Source: Allomyces macrogynus ATCC 38327 (Eukaryota > Blastocladiomycota > Blastocladiomycetes > Blastocladiales > Blastocladiaceae). Taken from it: a stretch of 64,000 nt of DNA. Location of the stretch: assembly GCA_000151295.1 (NCBI GenBank), contig GG745347.1, forward strand, positions 663,307 to 727,306, in the 5' to 3' direction. Below the pieces are notes generated by a model. It was not told where the DNA came from. It saw only the letters and a program-made list of their open reading frames with translations, and did not search any database. A program made the position numbers and the translations under genes. How positions within the stretch are numbered: position 1 is the stretch's first letter; every line of letters starts with the position of its first letter. Below, piece after piece: positions 36,331 to 48,471 of this stretch.

Positions 36331-39106
36331 GAGCAGGTCGGGGTGGGGGCGGTGGAAGATGAAAAGCGCGCATGCGCAACTGGAGATGGTGGCCAAGACC
36401 GGGAGATGGATGGGTGGAGAGGGAGATGGATGGGTGGAGAGGGAGAGGGCTTTGTATACATATTTCTTTCGATGCAGCGTTGGATGGGCTCCAAATCAAA
36501 ATCAACCTGCCATCAGGTCAAAATCCACATACCATCAGGTAATGGATGTCTGTCAACGGCCGTCCTCAACCCGACAGAAACAGACAGCTACAGAACAGTC
36601 AGCAAAAGCAAACAGCAAGGTAAGATGGGGAACCGCAACCACGGCAAACTCTCTACAGGCCAACCCTGGTTTGATTCTGGGCACCAGCATAAAGCGACTC
36701 TTTGATCTTTGACCAATCTCTGGCTCCTTTTTGCAATGCAGATCGCTCGTGCGCTTTGCCGAACCAGCGTTGTATTTCGGCCGTTTTTCAGCTCAAAATA
36801 TCAGCCCCAAGTATGGATGCGGTCTCCTGATCACAATTTGAAATTGTTGCCTTGACTCAAGCGAGACCTGCAGTGAAATAGCACGCTCTTGCCGCCGATG
36901 CGATGAGACCTCAACGTCACGAAAAGCAGTCTCCACCGGGGGTTGGGCATGATGGGAACGGCAAGCAGGCACAACAGTGAAAACGCCCTCATCATGATAG
37001 GCACGCGAACGCGTCTTGGGCACGGCGCCAAGCGGATGGCACATTTGGATGTCGATTGACTCGCCACATACGTCCAGAGTAATTGATCGTTTGCATGTGC
37101 GAATGCCATTTCACGGCCTGATGTCTTGGCAACGACATGTGACGACAGGGTTACCCGCCCTGCTGCAACGCTGGGGAGCACCACCACGCGCACCAGATCA
37201 TTGGACGCGCAGTCAACAGCTATTCAAGCACGAGCCCCACCCCGTCTTCAGTATTGATTGCAGCTGGCGCGCAACAACAGGTCTATGGATGTTGGGTGTG
37301 CCAAGTGGGCAGATCAGCATTGGGTTCAATCCCAGTCGCTGGCGTGATTTGGTTAAGGTGACGCGCATGGGTTACTGTGACAGGATGATTTATTGCTTCT
37401 GACCAGCCGATTCGGCGACGTATTTTGACACAGGAAGTTCATCGCATCGGCCTCAAACACGGACTGTGGTCATCATCAATCGTTGCCTTTCCTCGAGGCA
37501 TCCGATGAGGTTGCGCGATTTTGGTGTTGATATGATCCCTCGATGTCACGCAACGCATTTTCCAGTGGCCACTATGGTATACAGCAGCACGAGGACACGC
37601 TGTGAATTGACTGGACAGGACACGAGAGTGCGCATTTGGATCTCGATTTAGTCGAAGCAAAACACGCTGGAGCCTGGCATGTCCATTCTGGCAGTGATGG
37701 TGATTGGTTGTCTTGACAAACACCCGCGTTTCGTCACCACAGGTATGCTGGCTTCTCCTGGGATATTTAGGATCGGCAGGGAAACATCATGAACCGCACT
37801 GCGTGAACTGGCGCGCATTCATTCGGATTCAGTTCCCAAGCTAATGGAAATTGATGCAGGGTTCGTTCTTGGGTCCGATGATCCAAAATGTGAGTTATCA
37901 TCACATTTCTTCCACTTTTCGAGATACGTCCGTTGCAGCACCTCGCATCCCAAGATGTTGCCTCGACTGCTCTGTCAGAAACGCCCGTTTGTGACAGTAA
38001 TGACCGCATGACCACTCGTCGACAGGGCTAAACCACAAATGTCATTCACTTGAAGGCACCACCATCCGGGCCACGAGTTTGCCCATCTCCTTGTAAAGTG
38101 ACGACCAGACACAGCAATTAACGGCAAGGCGTTGTGCTCCAGGATGAGTGGTCATGGGCGGCCCCCTTCATGTGGATTGCTCAATTGCGCTTGGAAAACG
38201 TCTTTGGAGGCGCACAAATCGAGTGCAGGCTGAGATGAGCGATGAGATCGAGCTCACTGCAAAACGTGGTTGATTCATGATTTTGGGCCTCAGCGCCTAG
38301 TCCTATCACAAAAGGTGTCATGGCCAAGTCGCCGGTTGCACCCGCGCGCGCATCACCGCTGTTGTAACGGGCCGAAGGCACATGAGGGCCGGCGGATGGA
38401 TGGATTGTGTGGAGATTGCCCGTTAGTATGTGCCGTCTCGCGGAAAGGGTGCACGCCTTCCTTGTCCCTTGGCGAACGAGGCTTGTGCATTGCGTTGAAA
38501 CCGGTCGTGGCGAAGGCGGGCAGCGCAAGCGCTGCGCGCCAACCTGCCCGTGTTGTTGCACGAGCGACGTCAGTCCGGCCGCGACGAGTGCGCAGGTGTG
38601 GCGTATTTATATGAATGAGCGCTTGAAGCTGAACTGTTGAAGGATGAACCAGCCGCGCATATGCCCGCTGGGTTTTGGCCGGGCGTCGCCATGCGTGTGG
38701 TTCTTCTTGCGGGCGGAAGGGCGCGCGCCGCCTCTGTCAGCCAAAGGCGAAGCAGAACAAAGCACAACAGACTATCGCTCGAGCAAAGCGGATGCGTCGC
38801 ATCTGTATAAATGGGCTGCGACCCCCCGACGCGACAATCATGACGACAACCCAACTCTTCACTCTTGTCCCGACCACGCTTGCACGCGTGCCCGCGGTTC
38901 TCTGGTCTACGCGCTCGAGTCGTTGATCGCGCACGGCCAAAGGCCCCCTGCGCGCGCTCGTATCCTCCACACATCAGCCGCGGAACAACTCCACCGCAGC
39001 GCCGGATTGTTTGGACCCACCCCCAGGTCAAGCCTGCCCATTCGCCGACCTCCCGTGGTGGTCCCCGTTTGATCTTTGCCGACTACGACGACCTGAATCG
39101 ACTACC
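36331..39106. other. 2.8-kb gene-poor gap
   Basis: No frame encodes a recognisable protein on either strand. Base composition is less GC-rich than in the genes. A direct tandem duplication of about 21 bp (GGGAGATGGATGGGTGGAGA) lies at 36402-36443, just beyond the HECT gene. A sequence like a Pol III B box (GGTTCAATCCC, about 37322) occurs, but no tRNA fold can be drawn around it. The right end is the promoter of ABCC copy 2. Confidence 0.5.
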
Positions 39107-42100
39107 ATGACCGACGCGTCGGAATTTTGTCGCGGCGGCTCCTCGCTGGTACAATTCTTTTTGGCACTCGAGCCCATGATGTCCATTTGTTCTTTTTCGA
39201 CTGACCATTATGTCCTGGATCAGGCCATTTTTAGCAATGAAGGCCAAGCCGACTTGTCGATGTGTTTCCAAGAGGGCGTGATTTTGCCCGTCATGGCCTT
39301 GCTCGCGCTCGCGATTCTCGCCAACCGGCTTTTGTTCTTGCAGGCACGCCCGGACCTGCCCGCCGAAATGACGAGCGGCGGGCGGTGGTTGCTCGTGTTC
39401 AAAATGGTGCAATCTTTGAACGAACTCGACCTGCTACTCATCGCGCCGAGGCGAAATGCTAACGGGTGGAGAACTTGTAGTTCATGGCCGTCGCCAACTT
39501 GGCCGTGGTAATTACGACCGTGGTCGTCGAGGCGACACAGACGACAACAGCCGCCGTATCGACCTTGTTTGGCTGGATCAGCCTGTGCCTGCCGCTGGCC
39601 CTCGCAATTTTCTCGCATCATCGAGGTGGGTCTCTTCTCCTGTCACTCCACGTCTCGCCACTGTCGAATGATCCCGACAACTGACCCCACCCTTGTCCTT
39701 GGCTGCTGCCAGAGCACTACCGCAGTCGCCGCGCGTCCTCGTCGCTCTCGTCGCTCTACCTGCTCACGGTCGTCGTCCTCGCCGTCCGCCTGCGCACGCT
39801 CGCCCTGCACCGCGACGAGTACGCGTCCACGCTCACGACGCTCGCCGGCACGCAGCTCGGCATCTCGGCGGTCCTCTTCATTGCCGAAAACTTTTCGTCC
39901 AAGCGCGCCGACGTGCGCGACGGTCGCAAGCAAGTCGACGAGTCGCCCGAACTGACCGCGTCGTACCTCGCCAAGATCACCTTCTGGTGGGTCCTTCCGC
40001 TCTTGTCACGTGCGTCGAAGACGGTCTTGACCGCGTCCGACTTGTGGGACTTGCCGCACCTGTGGTCGTCGCGGCCCAACCAGCAGCGGCTGCAGCACGC
40101 GTGGGAGGCCGAACTGAAAAAGCGCGGCGACAAGGCGTCGTTTGCGCGCGCGCTCGCCGTCACGTTTGGCCCACGCATCGCGGCCATGCTATTATTTGCC
40201 CTACTCAACACGCTGATCGCGTTGCTCACGCCCAAGTTTGTCGAGTACTTTGTCGGCTTTGTCGTGGCACGCGGAACGCTCGCAGAACGCCCTCTCGCCG
40301 AAGGCCTGGCCATGGTGCTCGTGTTCATCGCGTACGGGGTCACGCAATCCGTGCTGAATGGGCAGCAGCGTCACATCATGCAGACGGAAATGGCGCGCAT
40401 GCTGGCTGCGATTCGCGGCGTCGTGTATCACAAAATCATGGCCATTCCCAGCCACGATCAGTCCCAGTCGGGCACGACGGGCAATATCGTAAACCATTGT
40501 CAGGTGGACGCGTCGCGAATTGTCGGGGGAATCCAGTTTGTCGCTGCCATTGCGACTGTGCCATTCGGACTCGTGCTCGGCATGGCGCTCATGTACCAGC
40601 AGGTCGGGTGGGCAATGATGATGGTGCTCGCGGTCACGGCGTTACTCTTCACGCTCATGAGCCGGATTGGTGGGCCCATGGCGAAGGTGCAGACCGATTC
40701 GCTCAAGCATAACGATACGCGCGTCAAGCTGTGTTCGGACGCGCTCACGGGGATCAAAGTACGTTTGGAGTGCTGCGCGATTGACTTTGTTCCTGCCCTC
40801 GAATGAAGTCGCACTCACTCCTTCATCACGTTAACGACCATGCGTAGACCTACAAGCTGTACGGGTGGACGAAACCCATCACCGACCGCATTCTCGCCGT
40901 GCGCGATGCGCAGCTACGCGCGCTCCGCAAAATGACGGTCCTCCTCAGCATCCAAGCGGGCTCGACCGATATCATGCCGACCCTGTCGGTCTTTGCCATT
41001 TTCGCCGTCTATGGTGCCATCTATGGCTCGGCCGACCTGACGGTCCAAAAGGTCTTTGTCGTCACGACGCTCTACCGGCTCATTTCTGGGCCAATGGAGA
41101 CGCTCGCGTTTGGGTGGGCCCCGCTTCTTGCGGCCTGGGTCTCGATCCAGCGGATTTCCAAGTTCTTGGGCACGCCCGAACTCGCGGCGTATGTCGACCG
41201 GTCGGCCGACACGATCGATCCGGTTGCAATCAGCATCAAGGACGCGCAGTTTGCGTTTGTTGCGGACAAGCCCGTGCTCGCCATCGACCAGCTCGATTTA
41301 GCTCGCGGATCCGTGACCGCCGTCGTCGGTCGTGTCGGTGCCGGTAAGACGGCATTGCTCGACGCCATCCTCGGCGAACTCTACCAGTCGTCGTCCGCCG
41401 GCCAGGTCACGGTCCGTGGCACGGTCGCTTACGCATCGCAAAAGGCGTGGATCCAGAATGCGAGTTTCCGCGATAACATCCTGTTCGGTCTGCCCTACGA
41501 CGAGAAAAAGTACCTGCGCGTTACCGAAGCGTGCGCGCTCAAACCCGACCTCGCCATGCTCGTGAACGGCGACGACACGCTGATTGGTGACAAGGGGATC
41601 AACCTGTCGGGCGGGCAGCGCGCGCGACTGAACTGCGCCCGTGCGCTCTACGCTGACGCGGATATTTTGCTGCTCGACGACCCGTTGTCGGCGGTCGATG
41701 CGCATGTGGATCGGCACCTGTTTGACGCGTGGTTCAACCTGAACTCGGGCGTACTGCGCGGCAAAACGGTCGTGTTTGTCACGCATGCTGTCCACCACTT
41801 GCCCGACGTGGACCGGATTGTGGCCGTCCGGGACGGCAAGATCACCGAGGTCGGGACCTACTCTGAGCTCATGGCGCGTGAGGACGGCGTCGTCGCGGAC
41901 CTGGTGCGCGAGTATATGGCCAAGCGCCGCAACGACGACGAGGAAGAGACGAGTGTGTCGGCGACTAATGGAGGCGACGAGAAGAAATGCGCGGAAAAGA
42001 CGCCGTCATCGATGCCAGTCGCGAGCGCCAAGGGCAATGACAAGAAGGTCAAGAACAACGACGAGAAGAAGGAGTCAGGCAGCGTTGGGTGGACTGTTTA

Positions 42101-44041
42101 CATTTCGTATCTCCGTACGTGCGGGTGGTTCAACGTCGTCGCTGCCGCGCTGTTCTCCTGCATCGCCAACAGCATGATGGTGTTCGAGACGATTTGGCTG
42201 GTACATTTTTTGATTGCCGCGATGCTGAATCTGTGCGTCAAGAAGGATCCTGACACCTCGAGCCATTTGCAACAACCGAAAATAGGGCATGTGGGGGCAG
42301 GCCGCAATGGAGGGACATGCCGAATTCGGGTTCTACATTGGCATCTACGCCGTCATCTCGATCGTCTTTGCAATTGGGATTTTCGCGTCGCTCTCCATGG
42401 CACTGGCTGTTGCCGGGTATAACGGGTCGCGGGGCACGTTCGCCAAGGTGTTGCAGAGCGTGATGCGCGCTCCGGGCTGGTTCTTTGACACGACACCCGC
42501 TGGTACGTTTCTGGCTCGATTGTCGCCCTTGCATGATCATCCACGCAACGTTTGTTGACGATCTTGACGCGTCCCCATCCATAGGCCGCATTCTGAACCG
42601 CATGGCGAGCGACCAGGACAAGGTCGACTTGCAAGTGCCGCTCAACATTATGCAGTTTGCTTTCCTGCTCATCTACGTTGCCGCGGTCCTCGTCAACGTG
42701 ATTATCGCGTCGCCGTGGTTTGTCCTGATCGCGATTCCGATCGGTTTCCTCTTTGTTTGGATCGAGCGCCTCTACCTGAACGCATCGCGCGAGGTGCAGC
42801 GTCTCTACCAAGTCTCGCTCTCGCCCGTCTTCCAGCACGTCACGGAAACGCTCGACGGTCTGCCCGTGATCCGCGGCGGGTTCCATTACAACGAGCGGTT
42901 TGAGCACATGGCGCTCGACAAGATCGACGTTTCGGGTCGGGCGTGGTACGCTTCGACTTGCACGACGCGCTGGCTCAACGTTCAAGTCGCGCTGGTTGGC
43001 AACTTGATCATGGGGCTCATTGCCCTTCTGGCGGTGCTCGTCAAGGACGCCAACGCCGCGCTCATGGGGTCGGCGCTCTCCCAGGCGTTTGTTCTCGTGT
43101 CGGTCTTCTCGCAAGTTTTGATTTCGTATGGCAACCTCGAGAACGCACTCATCTCGGTCGAGCGCATCAACGAGTACATGCAGTTGCCCTCTGAGGCGCC
43201 CGAGGAGACGACGGCGATCGCGCTCGACGCCGAGTGGCCCGCCGACGGCGCGATCGACATTGACGATTACTCGACGACGTATCGCGAGGGGCTCGACCCG
43301 GTGCTCAAGCACGTGTCGGTGCATGTGCGCGCTGGTGAGCGCGTTGGTATTGTCGGGCGGACTGGCGCTGGTACGTTTGGGCTCTTGCTTTGCTCCGCTT
43401 CACGTGTTTGCATTTTCTCATCCCTCTCCACCCACTCAACAGGAAAATCGAGTTTGACGCTCGCGCTCTTCCGCATCATCGAGGCCACGTCTGGCCGCAT
43501 CATCATTGACGGCCTCGACATCGCGCAACTTGGTCTGCAGGACCTGCGCACGCGGCTCACGATATTGCCGCAGGACCCCATCATCTTCCACGCGTCGGTG
43601 CGCGACAACCTCGACCCGACGGGCTCCCACGACGACGCGGCCGTCTGGCGCGTGCTCGACTCTGCCGGTCTCGCCGATTTCATTCGCGAACTCGAGGGCC
43701 AGCTTGACGCACCCCTGACGGCCGCGTCCATGTCGGTCGGTCAGTCACAACTGCTGTGCCTGGCGCGCGCGCTGTTGCGCAAGACCAAGATTCTGGTGCT
43801 CGACGAGGCGACAGCGTCAGTCGATCCGCAGACGGACGAGATTGTGCAAAAGACGATTCGGCGCGAGTTTGCCGGGTGCACGATCCTGACGATTGCGCAC
43901 CGCGTCGCGACGGTCATGGATTACGACAAAATCTTGACGCTCGATCATGGCAAAGTGGTCGAGTTTGATTCGCCGGAGGCGTTGTTGGCGGACCAAGAGT
44001 CGGTGTTTTATTCGCTGGCCAAGGAAAGCAAACTCATTTGA
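39107..44041 (+). CDS. ABCC-family (MRP-type) ABC transporter, copy 2
   Basis: Eight exons encode 1,456 residues: 39107-39148, 39224-39406, 39481-39625, 39713-40758, 40848-42200, 42286-42502, 42585-43370 and 43443-44041. All junctions stay in phase. The order is TMD1, NBD1 (Walker A GRVGAGKTA about residue 634, signature LSGGQRARLNCARAL, Walker B LLLDDPLSAVDAH), a charged linker, TMD2 (with PGWFFDTTPAGRILNRM), and NBD2. In NBD2, Walker A GRTGAGKSS is split by the last intron, the signature is MSVGQSQLLCLARAL and Walker B is LVLDEATASVD. It is a full-length half-of-pair to copy 1, with complete ATP sites by eye. The transported substrate cannot be deduced. Confidence 0.9.
39462..40525 (+). repeat. 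Near-identical tract shared with ABCC copy 1 (inverted)
   Basis: The block matches the reverse complement of 26024-27087, as described under copy 1. Its left edge lies inside the intron before exon 3. Its right edge lies inside exon 4, just after GNIVNHCQVDASRIV. Confidence 0.85.
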
Positions 44042-44214
44042 GGTTGCTTGCTTGAATCTGTCTGTTTTCATATTTCCATCCACGCATACGTGCCATCTCA
44101 GAGGAATGTGTTGATGTCTCAAAATACAAAAAGCGGGCAGGATCATCACCCTCCGCTCATCCACCCATCACCCTATTCCTGGGTCGCGGATCTGACGCAC
44201 CAACTGGATTGGTG

Positions 44215-45015
44215 CGGGCGCGTGATCCGCATATCTCTTCAAGTATATGTTTGTGAGGGCCGGGTGTTTCGAGGGTGACAGATCAGAGTGCGTGTATTAG
44301 CTTTGGCTTTCTCGATCCAAGACAATCTCGGGGTGTGGATTGATGCTGCTAGCACAGCACGAGTAATCCACATGTCGCTCCATAAGTCTCAAGTACAGCG
44401 GAGGGCCGAGCAATTCGAGTGTGATACCTTGGGCACCAAGGATCGCACACCCAAGCCCGGGGCGCTGATCGATGCTTTTGCACGTGATCCGCATGTCTCT
44501 CCGAGCAGCAAGTGTTGGGAGGGCCGGGTATTTCGAGAGTGTGAACCATTTCTGACCACTTCATTTTTCCACCATGTAGATTCATGCTTGTTTCTCAGAG
44601 CGATTCTCGCACCCAACTCCCGGGGCGTGGAATTCAAGCTGCTTTCACAGCATGAAGCCACATGTCGCACCAGAGTATCAAGCACCGAGGAAGGCCGGGT
44701 AATTCGAGGGTATGAATGACCTCTTCTGACCTGCACTTGGTCCAGAACCGTGGTTTGCTGCTTCTCAGGCTCAATGCATCCAGGTCCCAGGGCGCGGGTT
44801 CATACCGTTTTAATCCAGTACGTCGAACCCGCATGTCGCTCCGAGTCATCGAGTGACTGGAGGGCCGGATATTTCGAGGAGGCGCATTGCGACTGAGAGC
44901 TCGAGAATGCTTCCATCCAAGCCCCGGGGCGCGGACCGCGATGCTTGCCTGCACCATTTTTAACGATCCGCATGTCGCTCTCATGAGTCTAGTCTGAGGG
45001 CCGAGTATTTCGAGG
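44215..45015 (+). repeat. Degenerate tandem array, six units of about 120-175 bp
   Basis: Each unit contains, in order, a CCCGGGGCG-like box, a CCGCATGTCGCTC box and a GAGGGCCGGGTATTTCGAG box. The last box recurs at about 44255, 44396, 44517, 44691, 44859 and 44996. The units are diverged from each other. On the minus strand they give recurring NTRPS-like peptides in several frames, but no continuous open frame, so they are unlikely to be coding. One more unit lies at 21960-22060. The array starts about 170 bp after the ABCC copy 2 stop codon. Confidence 0.8.
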
Positions 45016-45809
45016 ATGCAAGTTGCTTGGCGATTGGGCGAACCATCGGCGTCGAGTCTTGCCCTTGTCCGACTTGACAATAGATCTCTTATGGTTCCTT
45101 GCCTGGTCCGTACTGACTGAAAGTGGTCTGCTTAGGTTCAAATCAAGGTTTGCCAAGGTTGTGGGAAACGGCATTCTTTGATAAGGCCTTGGCTCACGTC
45201 CAGCGGCGGACTTGCTGTCGTCGTTCAGTTAAAGAAAATTTGCACCGCCTCCGCCATGGTTTTCTGTTGGCCTCTTTCGACCACTTCTCATCCCAGAATT
45301 TCAGCAGGCGATGAGGGTGCCGATGCATTGACCGTGCAATTGTCCCCATCCTTTGTGAACAACTCGCCAAGGCAAACAATGAGCAACCAATTTTAGCTTG
45401 AAGTGACAATGCTCTTACCAACACGCTGGACTCGTTTTCGGTCAGCATCACGCGCTGTGTGAGGATTCGTCAAGCTTGAGCGCGGACAATGTCCGGAGAA
45501 GTACTGGTGCATGGGCGAGACACGTCCACGCTGCAATAGGGGTATTTATTTGAACGACTGTCCCACGCAATATGAGGCACAGGAACACAAACACGAACGC
45601 TGTTGCTGGCCGAAGGAGGGTCGGACGGAGTGACGCGGTTGAGAAGAGAATGCAAACATGGCGACGAGGTCGTTGGATATCGATGCGGTTGTGTTGAAGC
45701 TTTCTGCGATGTGTTGATGTTTCCTTTTGCTCTGTCATCGACGCAGCGATAGAGTCCAATAAAAAAAAATACACAAATTTTGCTCCAAAACTGTCCCCGT
45801 ACTCCTCCG
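45016..45809. other. Intergenic, no gene recognised
   Basis: This is the spacer between the repeat array and the 3' end of the nucleoside transporter gene. An A-rich run at about 45760-45768 lies near that gene's stop codon and could belong to its 3' end region. No product was recognised. Confidence 0.45.
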
Positions 45810-47871
45810 CTATGCCGGCGCCGTCGCGGCTCCAAGCACCGCGTAACTGCCAATCGCACCGAGCGTCAACCCCGTCAGCAGCGCAAGCGTCATAATCCTC
45901 CCCACCAACCCTTTTTCCGCATCCACTAACCCGCGCTCGACCCGCGCCGACCCAAACGGCCCGACCGTCTCGACCTCCACGACAATCTCGGGCGCGGCCG
46001 TCAGCGCGCGTGTGGCCAAGTACCCGCTCGACCCCGCCAAAAGCGCGACGAGCGTAAGCGCAGCCGCGGGCGTCGCGCCCCACTCGGGCGCCGGCGGCAG
46101 CATCGGGTGCCTCGGGAGCCGCAGCGGGACGAGCACAATAAACGCAGGAATCAACATTGTGCGCAGGAGCGATTGCGCGAGCGTGTTGCGCGCGTGCTGC
46201 TTGGACGCGTGCGGCACGGTGCGCGGCGCGTCGTCGCTGAGGAGCAAAACCACGTCGTTGTCGTCGTTGTCGACGAGCAGGTCGTTCTCGGGTTCGACTT
46301 TGCGCCGCGGGCGGCGCAGCCATGCGGCAATGTCGGGCGTCGTGCGTCCGATCGTGTCGAACACGTTGAACATGATGAGGCCCCACGCGACGACCGTGCC
46401 AGATGCGATTGATCCGGTCGGCGCCATTTGCACGATTAGGCCCGGGAAAACAGACAGGGTCACGGTAAATGTCCACACGGTCGCGACCACGTACGGCCAG
46501 ATGGCCCGGGTCAACTCCCACCGCGTCAGGAGGAGCGGTGGCGGTGCTGCGAACGTACCGCTCACGGGCGTGAGCAACGTCGTTTGCTCTTCATCGGGTG
46601 CACCAGTTTCGTCGTCGTCGTCGGACCGCGAGGACGTCAGCGAGTCGGCCGACGCGGCGCCCCAAATCGTCAGCGACGAGGCCGTCTGGTGCCGGCGGAC
46701 GGCGCGCGCGAGGGGCAGGTAAAAGACGAGGCACGCGGCGAGCACGAGAACGGAAATGCCAAAGTAGAGAATGGTCGATGCTTGCAGTGAGATGAAGCCG
46801 CGAGAGAGGACTTGTTCGGGCGAAGGGGTGAGCACATAGTGCAGGGTCGAGACGAGCACGCCCGACAGCGCTTGACCGACCAGCATCTGATGATGCAAAA
46901 TGGAATGTGAGCCATATTAGGGTCCGAGAGCTGAAGGACGCGGGACAGGGGGATGATTCGTACCGCAGACGTGAACTGCGCATGCGCGCGACTCGACAGG
47001 GCAAAGAGATGCATCTGGACGATGGCCGTCGACGCTCCGCTCAAAAAGACGCCGACCAGGATGGACCCGAACAGCACGAAGGTGTCGCGCGGGTCATGCG
47101 GTCCGCCGTCGGGCGACATGCACGCGAGCGCCAGAAACGCAGAAAAGACCAAGGCGTTGACGACAAACGCGGTAATGGTCAATCGCCGATCCGTCGACTG
47201 GAAAATGGGGCACGCGGCACCGTCAGAGACGCGAGTTGGCAAACGGCCTCAATCAAGCACAGGCAGCAGGCAGCGCGCACCTTCTTCATCGGGACCAGCG
47301 CAAAGACCGTGAACAGGAGGTCGGCGACCATGTAGACAACGGCAAACGCGTTCGAGAACGTGTCGGCAATCGACGGAACGGCAGCAAACTGAGACGCGAA
47401 AAACTCGGGCGCCGAAATGAGCGCGTTCCTACGGACAGCGTCCACGTCAGTCGCGCGCAAATTTCGGGCAGGTAACACGCGGTCTGCAACGCACCACGGC
47501 AGCAGCATCCCGATCCCTTGCAAGCAGAACACGGCCACGAGCGTCTTCGACACGCCACGCTGCTGTTCATCGCCGTGCGCCGGCGATCCCCCTGTCGGCA
47601 TCCCTGCAGCGCTGCCAATCGTGTGCGTGCGACTGGTCCGTCCCGCTGTTGATCGTGCTCGTGCGGTGCCTGCAAGTCCGGCCGAGCCAATCGTGTAGCC
47701 AGACGACCGACGAGGCGTGCCGATAATGACCGGGTGCGTCGGATTTGGGTGGAAGACGAGCGACGGAGCCGGAGGTGCGGCAGGTGACGCTGGTGTACTG
47801 GACGCTGTCGCATACGGGTCCACGACAGGACCCGCGCCAGCGGACGCAGGTCCATTGGCCATGGAATCCAT
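45810..47871 (-). CDS. Equilibrative nucleoside transporter (SLC29/ENT family)
   Basis: Exons on the minus strand are 47281-47871, 46964-47197 and 45810-46886, giving 633 residues with all phases matching. After a Pro/Ser-rich cytosolic N-terminus, TM1 carries the family motif GIGMLLPWCVADRVL. The middle has LVGQALSGVLVSTLHYVL. A large acidic loop (SRSDDDDETGAPDEEQ) precedes TM7. TM8 and its loop carry VWTFTVTLSVFPGLI and MFNVFDTIGRTTPD, the ENT signature. A second acidic insert (LLVDNDDNDVVLLLSDDAP) follows. ENTs move nucleosides or bases down their gradient across the plasma or vacuolar membrane. Eleven hydrophobic segments are expected, and most can be seen. Confidence 0.87.
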
Positions 47872-48471
47872 GTTTTCGACGAGGGGAACTTGGTTGTTGA
47901 TGTGCTAACTGGCTGGCGTGCTGGCGTGCTGGCGTGCCGGTGTATTGCGGGTTGACGGTCGGCAGCGGGCTCTTTCCTGCCGACTCGTGGTCGAGCGAGA
48001 GCTTGTCGAGGGTCCAAAATGACAAGTCGAGTGTAATGCGGGGAGTTGGAACAGAAAGCGTCGTTCTGTTTGTGCCAGCAGAGCGGGCCGCGGTCGAGGG
48101 TCGTCGTCAGCAGGCGGTCGTCGTCATCGGGGTCCCTTCTCTGTTGAGAAGACGGCGGCGTGACTGCCTCGCACAAGACGAGAGACGCGAATCCACGCGA
48201 ATCTGCTCCGAATCACACCGTGCCGTTCCAGTGCGCAATTTCCGGGAATCCGTTTTGCACTTGTCCGTGCGGATTACAAATTTGAATCATGTTTGATAAG
48301 CACGCCAAGAAATGCGATGCGATTGAGCGAAACCAGCAATGATTTGTCCCATCACAAAACTCAACAACCAGAGAAACACAATATCTCATCACTCGTCCGA
48401 TCCACATACCACTGCGTCGCATCGGAACGCGCGTATTTGTCGTCACCGCTGTCCTCGTTGCACCACGGGTC
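47872..48471. other. Intergenic, no gene recognised
   Basis: Upstream region of the nucleoside transporter and 3' flank of fungalysin copy 3. A short imperfect repeat GCTGGCGTGCTGGCGTGC lies at about 47911-47936. Confidence 0.5.

Noticed and set aside
34969..36396. 475-codon minus-strand frame opposite the HECT domain
   Set aside because: It is a complement of the well-supported HECT exon and has no family resemblance.
37315..37335. Possible tRNA B box (GGTTCAATCCC)
   Set aside because: The flanking bases do not pair into a T stem and no cloverleaf can be drawn upstream, so a tRNA is not supported.
22495..44041. The ABCC pair and the genes between as a metabolite or resistance gene cluster
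   Set aside because: The enclosed genes (URI1, a kinase and a HECT ligase) are housekeeping types with no shared pathway, so duplication explains the layout better.
44297..45080. Minus-strand peptides with recurring NTRPS motifs as a repeat protein
   Set aside because: The repeats fall in different frames and are broken by stops. The DNA repeat explains them better than a coding gene.
47198..47220. 23-nt intron in the nucleoside transporter
   Set aside because: It is too short to splice. An upstream donor at 47280 gives an 83-nt intron in phase and joins two family-like segments.
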